A stretch of DNA of 34,841 nt from Clostridium porci (GTDB lineage Bacteria > Bacillota > Clostridia > Lachnospirales > Lachnospiraceae): NCBI RefSeq assembly GCF_009696375.1, contig NZ_VUMD01000027.1, positions 1-34,841 on the forward strand. The letters run 5' to 3'. Positions 26,109 to 34,800 of this stretch are shown piece by piece. The first letter of the stretch is position 1. Each line of letters starts with the position of its first letter. The notes below the pieces were generated by a model, which did no database searches, was not told the origin of the DNA, and saw nothing but the letters and a program-made list of their open reading frames with translations. The position numbers were made by a program, and so were the translations under genes.

Positions 26109-26648
26109 ATGTATAGTGATTATTTGGAGACGGAAGCTGAATTCAAGTACAAGGCAGTGTGTATACTATTAGCAATAATCTTTTTTATTAACAGTGGAGT
26201 ATCAATATGGGAAATCTGTCAAATAAGTAGATTGCAAATACAGCAGAATAAGATTGAAGTAATACAGTATAATTATGAAAATTCAACAGAAAACACAAAA
26301 GATTATATTGTTGGTTTGATGGATGAGTTGGAAGAGATTAAAAATGAATCCTTTAATATGATTGTTGGTGTTGTAGTTTCTGCGTTAGCCGGTACGTTCA
26401 CAACAGCACTTACATTGATACCCATGAATCTCTTGAAAGGAATTTTCAAGAGTGTGTATAGTACACAATATTATTCAAATACCACTGAAAAAATTATTGC
26501 TATAGAAACTTTTTTGGTAGGGATAAGCTTTATTTCTGAAATATGTGCAGTTGTTTCAAATGTGTGTGTATATCAAGATTTATTCAAGTTATATGAAAAA
26601 GTGCTATTTTCCTTAAATAGTGTACTTTTGACGATGCCATTGTTTTAG
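26109..26648 (+). CDS. Small membrane protein, unknown
   Basis: A 179-residue protein with three likely membrane spans: about residues 15-35 (C-I-L-L-A-I-I-F-F-I-N), 84-106 (M-I-V-G-V-V-V-S-A-L-A-G-T-F) and 129-151 (F-L-V-G-I-S-F-I-S-E-I). A charged helical stretch lies between spans one and two. I prefer ATG 26109, with AAAGGAG ahead of it, over TTG 26079. The gene starts 46 bp after the RNA terminator and ends at a terminator of its own. I do not recognise it; a role linked to the toxin/RNA pair is possible but unproven. Confidence 0.6.
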   Translation: MYSDYLETEAEFKYKAVCILLAIIFFINSGVSIWEICQISRLQIQQNKIEVIQYNYENSTENTKDYIVGLMDELEEIKNESFNMIVGVVVSALAGTFTTALTLIPMNLLKGIFKSVYSTQYYSNTTEKIIAIETFLVGISFISEICAVVSNVCVYQDLFKLYEKVLFSLNSVLLTMPLF

Positions 26649-26678
26649 GTAATGGAACGAAAAGTGGCCAGAATCAAG

Positions 26679-26712
26679 CCTCCAAGGTCCCAAAGATTTG
26701 GAGGTTTTCTTC
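26679..26712 (+). terminator. Rho-independent terminator
   Basis: CCTCCAA (26679-26685) pairs with TTGGAGG (26698-26704), followed by TTTTCTTCT. It closes the membrane protein gene. Confidence 0.8.
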
Positions 26713-27191
26713 TGCCCATTTTTACTGAAAAGTAATTTCCGAAATAAACAATCTGTGGTACAATATCCTCGAAGTTATACAGATAGGAACGTACCATAGA
26801 GAAAGAGCAGAACACAAATCACACGCAGGTCAGTCAGACCTGTATCTCAAAAACAAATCTAATCTTTTTCTATGGCAGGTGCAAGGTGGTGCATCATGCT
26901 GATTTTTTTGCAGGTTCTTTAAAGGGACTGTTGCATCATTTTTGAATCCAAGGCTTAACGAAAAGCCAAGAGATGTGCATCTTTATTGCACACTCATGGC
27001 ATGTGGAGACTTGTGTGTTGCTACAAAGACGAACTATGTAGAAATCCTTAATTTTAGGCACTTTTTTAAGCATATCGTCTTTACAAGTGAGGGCGATAAA
27101 ATCAGAAATAAAGAGATAAAAAACTATATCAATGTTTCAGTAGTTGTTGATATAGAGTGTGGGAACACAACAAATTAAATATTGAATTTGA
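26713..27191 (+). other. Intergenic stretch, no supported gene
   Basis: About 480 bp that look like the non-coding left part of a Tn916-type segment. A small hairpin, CAGGTC/GACCTG, lies at 26826-26842. An open frame at 26942-27178 has only a TTG start and no ribosome site, so I do not call it. Confidence 0.4.
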
Positions 27192-27256
27192 GGGGTACTT
27201 GTAAAAAGAGTATCCCTTTTCAATGCAGACGTTCAGAAATGAGCGTCTATTTTTTT
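27192..27256 (+). terminator. Two tandem terminator hairpins before adhesin gene
   Basis: GGGGTACT/AGTATCCC (27192-27216) is followed by TTTTC. AGACG/CGTCT (27227-27248) is followed by ATTTTTTTA. They stand directly upstream of the adhesin gene and may insulate or attenuate it. Confidence 0.7.
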
Positions 27257-27284
27257 ACCCAAAATGAAAGGAGTTTTTAGAATT

Positions 27285-30200
27285 ATGAAAAAGATATTGA
27301 AACGATTGTGTACGGGCTTCTTAGCTCTTGCAACTGTCGTTACTGCTTTACCGAGTACACCTGTTCATGCAGAAAGCAAGCAATACTGGACGGAAAGTGC
27401 AGAGCGTGTCGGTATCATTGAAAAAGTAATGAATGACGGTTCTATCGGTTCTACATTTAATGAGGGCATGATGAAAGTTGAGGGCGAAACTGCCTATTGT
27501 ATTGACATCAATACAGATTTTAAGAATGGCTACAAGACCAAAGCTGACACAAGCTCACGCATGAGTGCCGACCAGATTTCAGATGTGGCGTTATCCTTAG
27601 AGTATGTCAAACAGTATGGCGAAGCTCACAAAGAATTGAATTACAAACAAGTTTATCTGTTGGAACAATGTGTTGTTTGGCAGAGATTAAGCGTACATCT
27701 TGGCTGGCAATGCGACAACGTGCGAGCTTCTTATGATGAAATTCCAAAGGTTACGCAGGACGAAGTTTTCGCTGGTGTGAAAGCCTTTGTCAAAGAAAAT
27801 AAAGGACGCTATGAATGTGGCAGTTATATCTACTCTGGCGAGGGGCAGGAATTAGGGCAATTCTGGGCGAAACTGAATGTCGGAAATGCAACACTTCAAA
27901 AGACTTCCAGTAATAACAGTATTACTGATGGTAACGGAAACTACTCTATTGCTGGTGCAACATACGGTGTCTTTGCTGATAAAGACTGTACAAAACAGCT
28001 TGCGCCCCTTACGACTGATGAAAACGGAAATACAGATGTTGTAGAGGTCAAAGCTACTACCGTATATATCAAAGAATTGTCTGCATCTTTAGGATTTAAG
28101 GTTGATACAACTGTATATCCCTTAAAGGTTGAAGCTGGAAAGACAGCGACTTTGAAAGTATCTGATACGCCAAAAGTTACGGACACTTTGATTGAGCTTT
28201 TCAAGATTGACATGGAAACGCAGAAAGACAATCCGCAGGGGAACGCTTCTTTAGAGGGAGCAGAGTTCACATGGAAGTATTATGCAGGCTTCTATAACAA
28301 AGACAATCTCCCTGCCGAAGCTACTCGTACATGGGTTACAAAGACAATCGCTGAAACAGACAGCAACGGGACAATTCATTACATCACAAAATTAGCTGAT
28401 ACTTACAAAGTATCTGACGACAGCTTCTATATGCAGGACGGCAAAGCGGTGTTACCTCTTGGTACACTAACCGTTGAAGAAACGAAATCGCCAACGGGCT
28501 ACTTATTGGACGGTGCATATATGCAGGCGAACGGTAGCGAAGAACAGATAAAAGGCTTATACCTTACACAGATTACAGAGGACGGCGACCTTGCTGTATT
28601 AACTGGAAGTAACCAGTTTTCTGTATCAGATAAAGTCATTCGTGGCGGTGTCAAAATTCAGAAACGAGATTTAGAAACGGGCGATACCAAACCACAAGGA
28701 AGTGCCACTTTGAAAGATACTGCTTTTGACATTATTTCCTTAAATGATAATTCTGTATTGGTTGAGGGCAAGCTATACAAGAAAAATGAAGTTGTAAAGA
28801 CAATCCATACGGATATTGAGGGTATCGCTTCTACTTCTGCTGACCTCTTACCTTATGGAAATTTCCGTATCGTTGAGAGTGAAGCTCCCGACGGTTACTT
28901 GACAGACGGTGCGAAGCCCATTGATTTCTCAATCACAGAGAATGGAAAAATCGTGGACTTAACCGACGAAGCCCACTCTATCTACAATCAGATTAAGCGT
29001 GGAGATATTGAGGGCGTGAAAATCGGTGCAGGTACACACAAGCGTCTTGCTGATGTTCCGTTTAGGATCACAAGCAAGACGACGGGAGAAAGTCATATCG
29101 TAGTAACTGACGATAACGGGCAATTCTCCACTTCTGCTGACTGGGCTTCTCATAAGCACAATACAAACGCAGGAAAAACCAGCGAGGACGGTGTATGGTT
29201 GGGGACTTCTGAATCAGACGACAGCAAAGGGGCATTGCCTTATGATACCTATATCATTGAGGAAATGCGTTGCAACAGCAACAAAGGCTTTGAGCTTATC
29301 CCACCTTTTGAAATCGTGGTATCAAGAAATAACCTTGTGATTGATTTAGGGACTTTGACTGATGAATACGAAAAAGAAATCTCTATCCATACCACAGCGA
29401 CCAGCAAAGATGGAGAAAAAACTATCCTTGCAGGAAAAGAGGTAACAATCGTTGATACTGTGAAATTAGACGGGCTTACAAAAGGCACAAAGTATCAGTT
29501 GAAAGGCTGGCAGATGTTAAAGGAAGAAAACGCAGAACTTATTATTGACGGTAAACGTGTAGAAAATGATTATACTTTTATCGCTGATGATGAAGAAATG
29601 AAAGTGGAAATTTCCTATACATTCAATGCGTCTGCTTTAGGTGGCAAGAACATTGTTACCTTTGAAGAATTATATGATTTAAGCAATTCAGACGAACCCG
29701 TAAAAGTTGCGGAACACAAGGACATTGCGGACGACGGGCAAACGGTACTTATCACAGAGCGTATCATCAAAATTCATACGACTGCTACCGATAAAGACGA
29801 CAACAAAGAGCTTGAAGCTGGAAAAGACGTTACAATCGTTGATACCGTAACCTTAGAGGGCTTAGAAATCGGTACACAGTATAAACTTGTAGGCTGGCAG
29901 ATGTTGAAAGAAGAAAATGCAGAGCTTCTTATCAATGGAGAACGTGTGGAAAGTGATTACACCTTTACCGCTGACAACGAGACTATGAAAGTAGAAGTTG
30001 CCTTTACCTTTGACGCTACTTCTCTTGACGGCAAACAGCTTGTAACTTTTGAAGAATTGTACGATTTGAGCAATCCAGACGAACCGAAGAAAGTTACCGA
30101 ACATAAGGACATTGACGACGAGGGACAGACAATTACCTTTAAGGAAAACCAGAAGTCCCAGAAGAACCAGAAAAACCCGAAACACCACAGACACCAGAGA

Positions 30201-30337
30201 AGCCAAACCGACCTAGCGACAGTCCCAAAACGGGCGACAGTACAAATGTCATGGCATTTCTTGTGATGTTGCTTACATCTGCTGGTGGACTAGCTGGAAC
30301 ATATCTTTACAAACGCCGTAAAATGAAGAAATCATAA
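27285..30337 (+). pseudogene. Thioester/SpaA/VaFE-repeat surface protein, frameshift before sortase signal
   Basis: ATG 27285 (site AAAGGAG) begins a signal peptide, M-K-K-I-L-K-R-L-C-T-G-F-L-A-L-A ending V-H-A. A thioester domain follows: Cys in E-T-A-Y-C-I-D-I-N and Gln in E-Q-C-V-V-W-Q. Next come SpaA-type pilin-like domains, each with an E-x-x-x-P-x-G-Y motif. Two VaFE repeats of about 130 residues carry V-T-F-E-E-L-Y-D-L-S-N. After I-T-F-K-E the frame breaks in an A run (30145-30148), ending with an unrelated basic tail at 30266. One more A gives a proline-rich spacer, S-P-K-T-G-D-S, a membrane helix and K-R-R-K to TAA 30335. The intact form is a sortase-anchored adhesin; the present product would be secreted but not anchored. 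Confidence 0.88.
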
Positions 30338-30349
30338 GGCGGTAACGAT

Positions 30350-30535
30350 ATGAGAAAAGGAAAATCACGCTCTCCGCCGAAGCTGTCAAACGGCAGACTT
30401 TCGCTTATTCTGGCTTGTCTGCCCTATACCTGCAAGAACACGTATGGTCAAGGGTGCGTAAGCATTGATTTTACCCTTTACTATCTGTGGGATTGCTGGT
30501 ACTTCCCGAACCGCCAGAATAAGAAATCGCAATAA
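30350..30535 (+). CDS. Short ORF, doubtful
   Basis: A 61-codon frame with ATG 30350, just after the adhesin gene, reading M-R-K-G-K-S-R-S-P-P-K-L and ending in a Cys/Trp-rich part. No close ribosome site beyond GGCGG. A protein in this position is common in Tn916-type backbones, but I cannot match this one. It may be a decayed gene. Confidence 0.3.
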   Translation: MRKGKSRSPPKLSNGRLSLILACLPYTCKNTYGQGCVSIDFTLYYLWDCWYFPNRQNKKSQ

Positions 30536-30575
30536 ATTAACTTATCAAATATAGAAAGAAACGAGGTAAAACAAT

Positions 30576-30902
30576 ATGGAAATGAAATATGTCGTGCCAG
30601 ATATGGCACAGTCTTTTGGAACTCTTGAATTTGCAGGCGAAAGTGAGCCAGTCTTTGAAAGAGATAAAAATAACCGCAGGGTCTTAGCCAGACGAAGCTA
30701 CAATCTTTATTCTGACGTACAGAAAGGCGAAAATGTTGTCGTGGAAATTCCCATGCAGGCTGGCGAAAAGCATTTCAAGTATGAGCAGAAAGTAAAACTT
30801 GTCAATCCGAAGTTATACGGCAGAGGTTACGCAATCGGGGATATGGGACATACCGATTATGTGTTAATCGCTGATGATATTGTCGTAGTTGAAGAAAAGT
30901 AA
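30576..30902 (+). CDS. YdcP-family protein, Tn916 Orf23-like (DUF961)
   Basis: A 108-residue protein with the family start M-A-Q-S-F-G-T-L-E-F-A-G and the middle R-R-S-Y-N-L-Y-S-D-V-Q-K-G-E, then V-K-L-V-N-P-K-L-Y-G. These are hallmarks of the paired YdcP proteins at the head of the conjugation region of Tn916/ICEBs1-type elements. It is followed 15 bp later by its paralogue. It marks this part as the former conjugation operon start. Confidence 0.88.
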   Translation: MEMKYVVPDMAQSFGTLEFAGESEPVFERDKNNRRVLARRSYNLYSDVQKGENVVVEIPMQAGEKHFKYEQKVKLVNPKLYGRGYAIGDMGHTDYVLIADDIVVVEEK

Positions 30903-30917
30903 AGGAGTGAAGAATTT

Positions 30918-31277
30918 ATGAGATTATCAAACGGGTTTGTCATTGACAAAGAGAAAACATTTGGAGAATTAAAATTTACAGCGGTGCGTGATGTGTTCTT
31001 GCAGAATGAGGACGGGACACCGAGTACCCAGCTTAAAAAGCGTATCTATGATTTGAAGTGCAGTCTGCATGGTGGAATTATCCCCGTGTCTGTACCGCCA
31101 GAAGTACCGTTAAGGGAATTTCCGTACAATGCAGTCGTGGAACTTGTCAATCCAGTAGCCGATACGGTATCAAGAAAGACCTATACGGGTGCAGATGTGG
31201 ACTGGTATGTAAAGGCAGAGGATATTGTATTGAAAAATAAAGGCAATCAAACAATAAATACACAATCCAAAAAATAA
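30918..31277 (+). CDS. YdcP-family protein, Tn916 Orf22-like (DUF961)
   Basis: A 119-residue paralogue of the preceding protein: F-G-E-L-K-F-T-A-V-R-D, R-I-Y-D-L-K-C-S-L-H-G and V-E-L-V-N-P-V. A strong site AAAGGAGTG precedes the ATG. In Tn916 the next gene is the FtsK-like coupling ATPase Orf21; here an ADP-ribosyltransferase gene comes in between. Confidence 0.88.
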   Translation: MRLSNGFVIDKEKTFGELKFTAVRDVFLQNEDGTPSTQLKKRIYDLKCSLHGGIIPVSVPPEVPLREFPYNAVVELVNPVADTVSRKTYTGADVDWYVKAEDIVLKNKGNQTINTQSKK

Positions 31278-31350
31278 ATTTTATTTTATGCTTTTTTCGA
31301 TTTCTTCACGGTATAATTCTATATGAAATTATTTTATATGGAGGTATCGT

Positions 31351-31902
31351 ATGTTTATAGAGTTAAACAAAAGTGAAGCAAAAAAATATGGAAAGGAACT
31401 TTATCGGAAATGGATAACTAAACTAACAAAAAGCGAAATTAAAAGTTTGAAGAAATATAAATTATCTTCAAAAAAGATAAATAATGACGCTAGAAACAAT
31501 ATAAAAAATATTGATGTAGATAATATATCAAAAGCACTAAAAAAAGGTACTATTGATAAAAATATTACTGTTTATCGAGAAGCACATATTAAATTACTAG
31601 AGAGCAATAATACAACAATACAAAAAGTTTCCGTTGGAGATGTGTTGATTGAAACTGGATTTATGAGTTCCTTTTTATATCGCCCCAAAAGAATATTTAA
31701 AGGAAAAGTTAGATTAAAAATTAACGTCCCTGTTGGAACATATGGTGCATATATAAATGAAATATTATTTATATATAAATGGGAAAGGGAACTATTGTTT
31801 GACCGAGGAACTGTTTTAAAAGTCATAGGAAAAAGTTTCGATAAAGGAATTTTATTGTTAGAAGTAGTTTGTATCAATGATAACAATTCCGCAGAGTTTT
31901 AA
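31351..31902 (+). CDS. ADP-ribosyltransferase of the R-S-E (exoenzyme) class
   Basis: A 183-residue protein with the three parts of the arginine-type ADP-ribosyltransferase active site. Arg76 lies in I-T-V-Y-R-E, the S-x-S-like strand is E-T-G-F-M-S-S-F near residues 101-108, and the E-x-E turn is K-W-E-R-E-L-L-F-D-R-G-T with Glu145 and Glu147. R-G-T after E-x-E is typical of the ADPrib_exo_Tox family. There is no signal peptide. The N-terminal 70 residues are very Lys-rich. It is much more AT-rich than the flanking Tn916 genes and has its own GGAGG site, so it is probably later cargo. No immunity gene is evident. The target is unknown. Confidence 0.75.
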   Translation: MFIELNKSEAKKYGKELYRKWITKLTKSEIKSLKKYKLSSKKINNDARNNIKNIDVDNISKALKKGTIDKNITVYREAHIKLLESNNTTIQKVSVGDVLIETGFMSSFLYRPKRIFKGKVRLKINVPVGTYGAYINEILFIYKWERELLFDRGTVLKVIGKSFDKGILLLEVVCINDNNSAEF

Positions 31903-31915
31903 GAAAGGAACGTTT

Positions 31916-32359
31916 ATGAAAATTTACAAATACAAAGGACACCGTATCAGAGCCAGCGACAAGCACCTTGTATATCACTATTGCATAGGGACGCTTCTAT
32001 ATGATAAGCAAATCGAAGTACTTCAGCAAAAGATGCTGGAGCTGATCGAAGAAAGTGCCGGAAAGCAGACCGCAGACGAGGACTTTGATAAAGAATACCG
32101 TGTGATTGCAAACCAGATGAAGGCGCTGAAAAAGCAGAGGGCAAAGAAACTCAAAGAGCGCCAATTAGCGGATGCATATGAACAGCGTGTGAAAGATATG
32201 GAGCAGTATATGAAAAAAGCGGGTTATCTCAAACGGGAATTTGATGATGAACTGGTGAGACGGCTTCTGAAAACAGTACGAGTTATCAATGAGAATAAAA
32301 TAGAGATACAGTTCCAGTCTGGAATAATGATAACACAAAAAATCGATTTCAATGTGTAA
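31916..32359 (+). pseudogene. Chimera: Tn916 Orf21 (FtsK-like) N-terminus fused to serine recombinase C-terminus
   Basis: ATG 31916 (site AAAGGAA) gives M-K-I-Y-K-Y-K-G-H-R-I-R-A-S-D-K-H-L-V-Y, the front of the FtsK/TcpA-type coupling protein expected after Orf22. After about residue 28 (near 32000) the sequence changes to a coiled coil and Y-E-Q-R-V-K-D-M-E, E-F-D-D-E-L-V-R-R-L and I-Q-F-Q-S-G-I. This is the same tail as recombinase 3 at 18600-18790. Frame is kept across the joint, so a 147-residue hybrid can be made. It has neither ATPase nor recombinase activity and records a deletion or recombination event. Confidence 0.7.
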
Positions 32360-32365
32360 ACAGCA

Positions 32366-32443
32366 GCAGGAGCTGAAGGATAGTTCCTGCCGCACGAAAA
32401 CTGATAAGAATAAAGTCCTCAGATAGACTGAGGATTTTATTCT
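32366..32443 (+). terminator. Double hairpin 3' of recombinase fragment
   Basis: GCAGGA/TCCTGC (32366-32390) is followed by AGAATAAAGTCCTCAG with CTGAGGATTTTATTCT (32407-32443), a 16-bp stem with one G-T pair. The layout copies that after recombinase 3 (18811-18910). Confidence 0.8.
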
Positions 32444-32641
32444 TGGCAGTTGCACTCGTATGTAGAAAACATTTGTTTATTCTGATATAATACTTTAGAG
32501 AAACTGCAAAGAGGTTCTTCCATCTGTTGAACGAATTGAAAAAGAGCCGGAGTAATTGTGCCGCAAGCAGTGGAATAATTACAAAGGGTATGATTCATGG
32601 TAGAAATTTAATGTTCCGCCAAGAGCAAATTCTGCTTTTGA

Positions 32642-33025
32642 GGAATCGGAATAGCACACTCAACACACCTGGATATGCACCGGGAAAAGATGATCCGCTT
32701 AGAGGGATTTGGAGTTAAATCCTATGATAACCTCTGGGCCTCCACCGAAGCAAGCCGGCACACAACCTTTGAGCGCTGTCTGGTAGCTATGGATATCCCG
32801 CTCGTTGGCCGGATCATAAGCCGAAGCCTAAGACAGCAGTTTCACGAAAGTCTGGATGACTTTGAACAGGCCGCAACCGGCGCCTATGATTGCACCCAGC
32901 TAGAGGATATCGGAACTATTATCAATGACAACATTCATACCTGGTTTTCAGATATGGACAACTTACAATTATGGAAGGAGTTACAGAAAGAGATGATATT
33001 TGAAGAAAGAAAAGAGGAAACCATG
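32642..33025 (+). pseudogene. Fragment of NAD-dependent DNA ligase (LigA)
   Basis: The frame reads H-L-D-M-H-R-E-K-M-I-R-L-E-G-F-G-V-K-S-Y, then I-P-L-V-G-R and Q-L-E-D-I-G-T-I-I-N-D-N-I-H-T-W-F. This is the helix-hairpin-helix part of LigA, between the zinc finger and BRCT domains. The nucleotidyl-transferase part and the BRCT domain are absent, so it is an inactive fragment of about 125 codons. A TGA at 32639 bounds it upstream. It may be debris from recombination with a chromosomal or mobile ligA copy. Confidence 0.75.
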
Positions 33026-33038
33026 AACGTAGAACAGC

Positions 33039-33356
33039 ATGTCACCTGCCAGCATTAACTATGTCTATATCAATCTGGCAAAACGCCTGGATTTTCCGAG
33101 CGAAATTACCTTTGAGACACCAGCATTCGCTTCCTTTCAAGACGGCGAGATTGATTTTTATGTGCAGAGCCTGGAGAAGAGGACACGGTATGCGATTAGG
33201 ATGAATGATGATACTTTGGCCGTGGACACAGCAAAGGCAGCATTAGAGGCTGGAAATGTGGATTTCCTGCTCTATCTGGCTGACAATACTCACGGCAACG
33301 TAGATGGAAAGAGAATTACCCTGCCAATCTACTCAATGAATCGGTTCCATTTTTAA
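33039..33356 (+). CDS. Hypothetical protein, probably missing its native start
   Basis: A 105-residue frame, M-S-P-A-S-I-N-Y-V-Y-I-N-L-A-K-R-L-D-F, then D-F-L-L-Y-L-A-D-N-T-H-G-N. The initiator overlaps the end of the ligA frame, and no ribosome site is near. An ATG at 33023 with AGAGGAAA upstream reads M-N-V-E-Q-H and would join this frame if one base were added near 33038, so the true start may be broken. I do not recognise the family. Confidence 0.5.
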   Translation: MSPASINYVYINLAKRLDFPSEITFETPAFASFQDGEIDFYVQSLEKRTRYAIRMNDDTLAVDTAKAALEAGNVDFLLYLADNTHGNVDGKRITLPIYSMNRFHF

Positions 33357-33439
33357 ATCAACTACGATTGTAAGACGGCCCGGCAGCCCCGGATTCTGCA
33401 CATAATTTATTAAATTTCCGTGTAGTCTCCAGCCTTTCG

Positions 33440-33468
33440 TTGAATCTGAGAGGGTAATCTGATATAAT
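33440..33468 (+). promoter_or_regulatory. Promoter of Rpn-family gene
   Basis: TTGAAT (33440-33445), 17 bp, TATAAT (33463-33468), 85 bp before ATG 33554. Confidence 0.65.
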
Positions 33469-33553
33469 ATTAGTAGAAACCAGTGTTAAACAATGATTGA
33501 CATGAGAACGGACAAATACTGACATACTTAAGGATAAGTGAAAAGGAGCCAAT

Positions 33554-34381
33554 ATGGGCAAACAAATTGAAGTGCTAAACCTTGAGGACGACTTTCTCTT
33601 TGCCAAAGTAATGAGCGATCAGGAAATATGCCGAAAGGTACTGGAGAAAATACTCAATATATCTATTAAAAAAGTGGTTCTGACAAATAGCCAGAGAACA
33701 ATAGATATGCTTTTAGAGAGCAAAGGAATCCGGCTTGACATTTATGTGAGTGACGATGAGGGAACTGTTTATAACTGCGAGATGCAACGCACTAACCACG
33801 ATGATTTGCCAAAACGCAGCCGCTACTATCAGGGAAACATCGATTTGGATTTAATCGCTGCGGGTGAACTTTATGGGAATCTTAAAAACAGCTTTGTAAT
33901 CTTTATTTGCACGTTTGATCCCTTTAAAGAAGCCCGTCACATATACACCTTTCGTAATACCTGCAAAGAGAATCCGAATCTGCTCTTAGATGATGGAACC
34001 ACAAAAATATTTTTGAATACTAAGGGAGCAATCGAAGATGTAGATGAAGAGATGAAGGAATTTCTGGCCTATGTAGAGAATTCAACAGATGACTTTGCTT
34101 CCCAGGCCAAAAGCCCTTTAATCAAAGAAATCCATAAAAAGGTAACTGAAATAAAGCATAGTGAAGAATTGGAGGCGGAATATATGACGTTATTACAGAG
34201 AGATAGAGAAAATAGAGAAATAGGACGAGAAGAAGGCCGCGCAGAAGGTCTTGTAGAAGGTACACAGCGAATGGCTATCTTAATAAATCAACTCATTGAG
34301 GCCAATCGTTATGATGAAGTGAAACGAACTACTACCGATACTGAATATCGTGAAAAATTATTTAAAGAATTTGGAATTTAG
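33554..34381 (+). CDS. Rpn/PD-(D/E)XK nuclease-family transposase-like protein
   Basis: A 275-residue intact protein with AAAGGAG before ATG. The start D-D-F-L-F-A-K-V-M-S-D is typical of the family. The nuclease core is G-I-R-L-D-I-Y-V-S-D (Asp62) and Y-N-C-E-M-Q-R (Glu76, Gln78). It is followed by K-R-S-R-Y-Y-Q and F-V-I-F-I-C-T-F-D-P-F. The C-terminal G-R-E-E-G-R-A-E-G-L-V-E-G-T tail is also characteristic. Relatives include E. coli RpnA-E, which promote RecA-independent recombination and cut DNA; some are linked to defence. No inverted repeats were seen around it. Confidence 0.85.
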   Translation: MGKQIEVLNLEDDFLFAKVMSDQEICRKVLEKILNISIKKVVLTNSQRTIDMLLESKGIRLDIYVSDDEGTVYNCEMQRTNHDDLPKRSRYYQGNIDLDLIAAGELYGNLKNSFVIFICTFDPFKEARHIYTFRNTCKENPNLLLDDGTTKIFLNTKGAIEDVDEEMKEFLAYVENSTDDFASQAKSPLIKEIHKKVTEIKHSEELEAEYMTLLQRDRENREIGREEGRAEGLVEGTQRMAILINQLIEANRYDEVKRTTTDTEYREKLFKEFGI

Positions 34382-34388
34382 CTATTAC

Positions 34389-34424
34389 ATCATTAGGGCC
34401 GCTACAAAGAGCGGCCCTAATGAT
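34389..34424 (+). terminator. Long perfect hairpin after Rpn gene
   Basis: A 15-bp perfect stem (ATCATTAGGGCCGCT with its complement, loop ACAAAG) lies 8 bp after the Rpn stop. It has no clear T tract but is very stable and probably ends transcription. Confidence 0.6.
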
Positions 34425-34493
34425 ACTCTTGACATATGAAGAGGCGACATACATGACCTTCGAGGAAAGGGAATGGGGAGTGTCTCAAAACAA

Positions 34494-34724
34494 ATGGCAG
34501 ATCTAAAGCATGTATACGCAGCACCAACCGAATAATCTGCCTTAAATGAACTGAAATTATTTAAGGATAAATGAGATTAGTACCCGAAAATCTATAAATT
34601 GTGGCACGATAACTGAGTGACCTTATTCGCCTATTTCAAGTATCTAGAAGCAGTCAGAGGACTGATTTACACGGCAGATGCCATTGGAGGATTGTAATCG
34701 GCAATTACGAAAAGGAGTGTGTGA
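34494..34724 (+). pseudogene. IS256-family transposase remnant
   Basis: One frame reads M-A-D-L-K-H-V-Y-A-A-P-T-E-*-S-A-L-N-E-L and later Y-F-K-Y-L-E-A-V-R-G-L-I-Y-T-A-D-A-I-G-G-L. This follows the C-terminal part of IS256-type transposases, which end the motif in T-N-A-I-E-G-F. At least five stop codons (TAA, TGA, TAG) break it. The catalytic Glu of N-A-I-E-G is Gly here. The rest of the insertion sequence is missing. Confidence 0.75.
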
Positions 34725-34761
34725 AGAAAAGTCTGTAAATACGATCTTCTATGATATAACT

Positions 34762-34800
34762 GGGCTGAAAGTACCTTTTGGGATGTTCAGCCCTTGTTTT
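34762..34800 (+). terminator. Rho-independent terminator
   Basis: GGGCTGAA (34762-34769) pairs with TTCAGCCC (34786-34793), followed by TTGTTTT. Confidence 0.7.

Noticed and set aside
26942-27178. 78-codon open frame
   Set aside because: TTG start, no ribosome site and no recognisable domain.
34494-34724. Functional IS256 copy
   Set aside because: Several stop codons, loss of the catalytic Glu and no terminal repeats.
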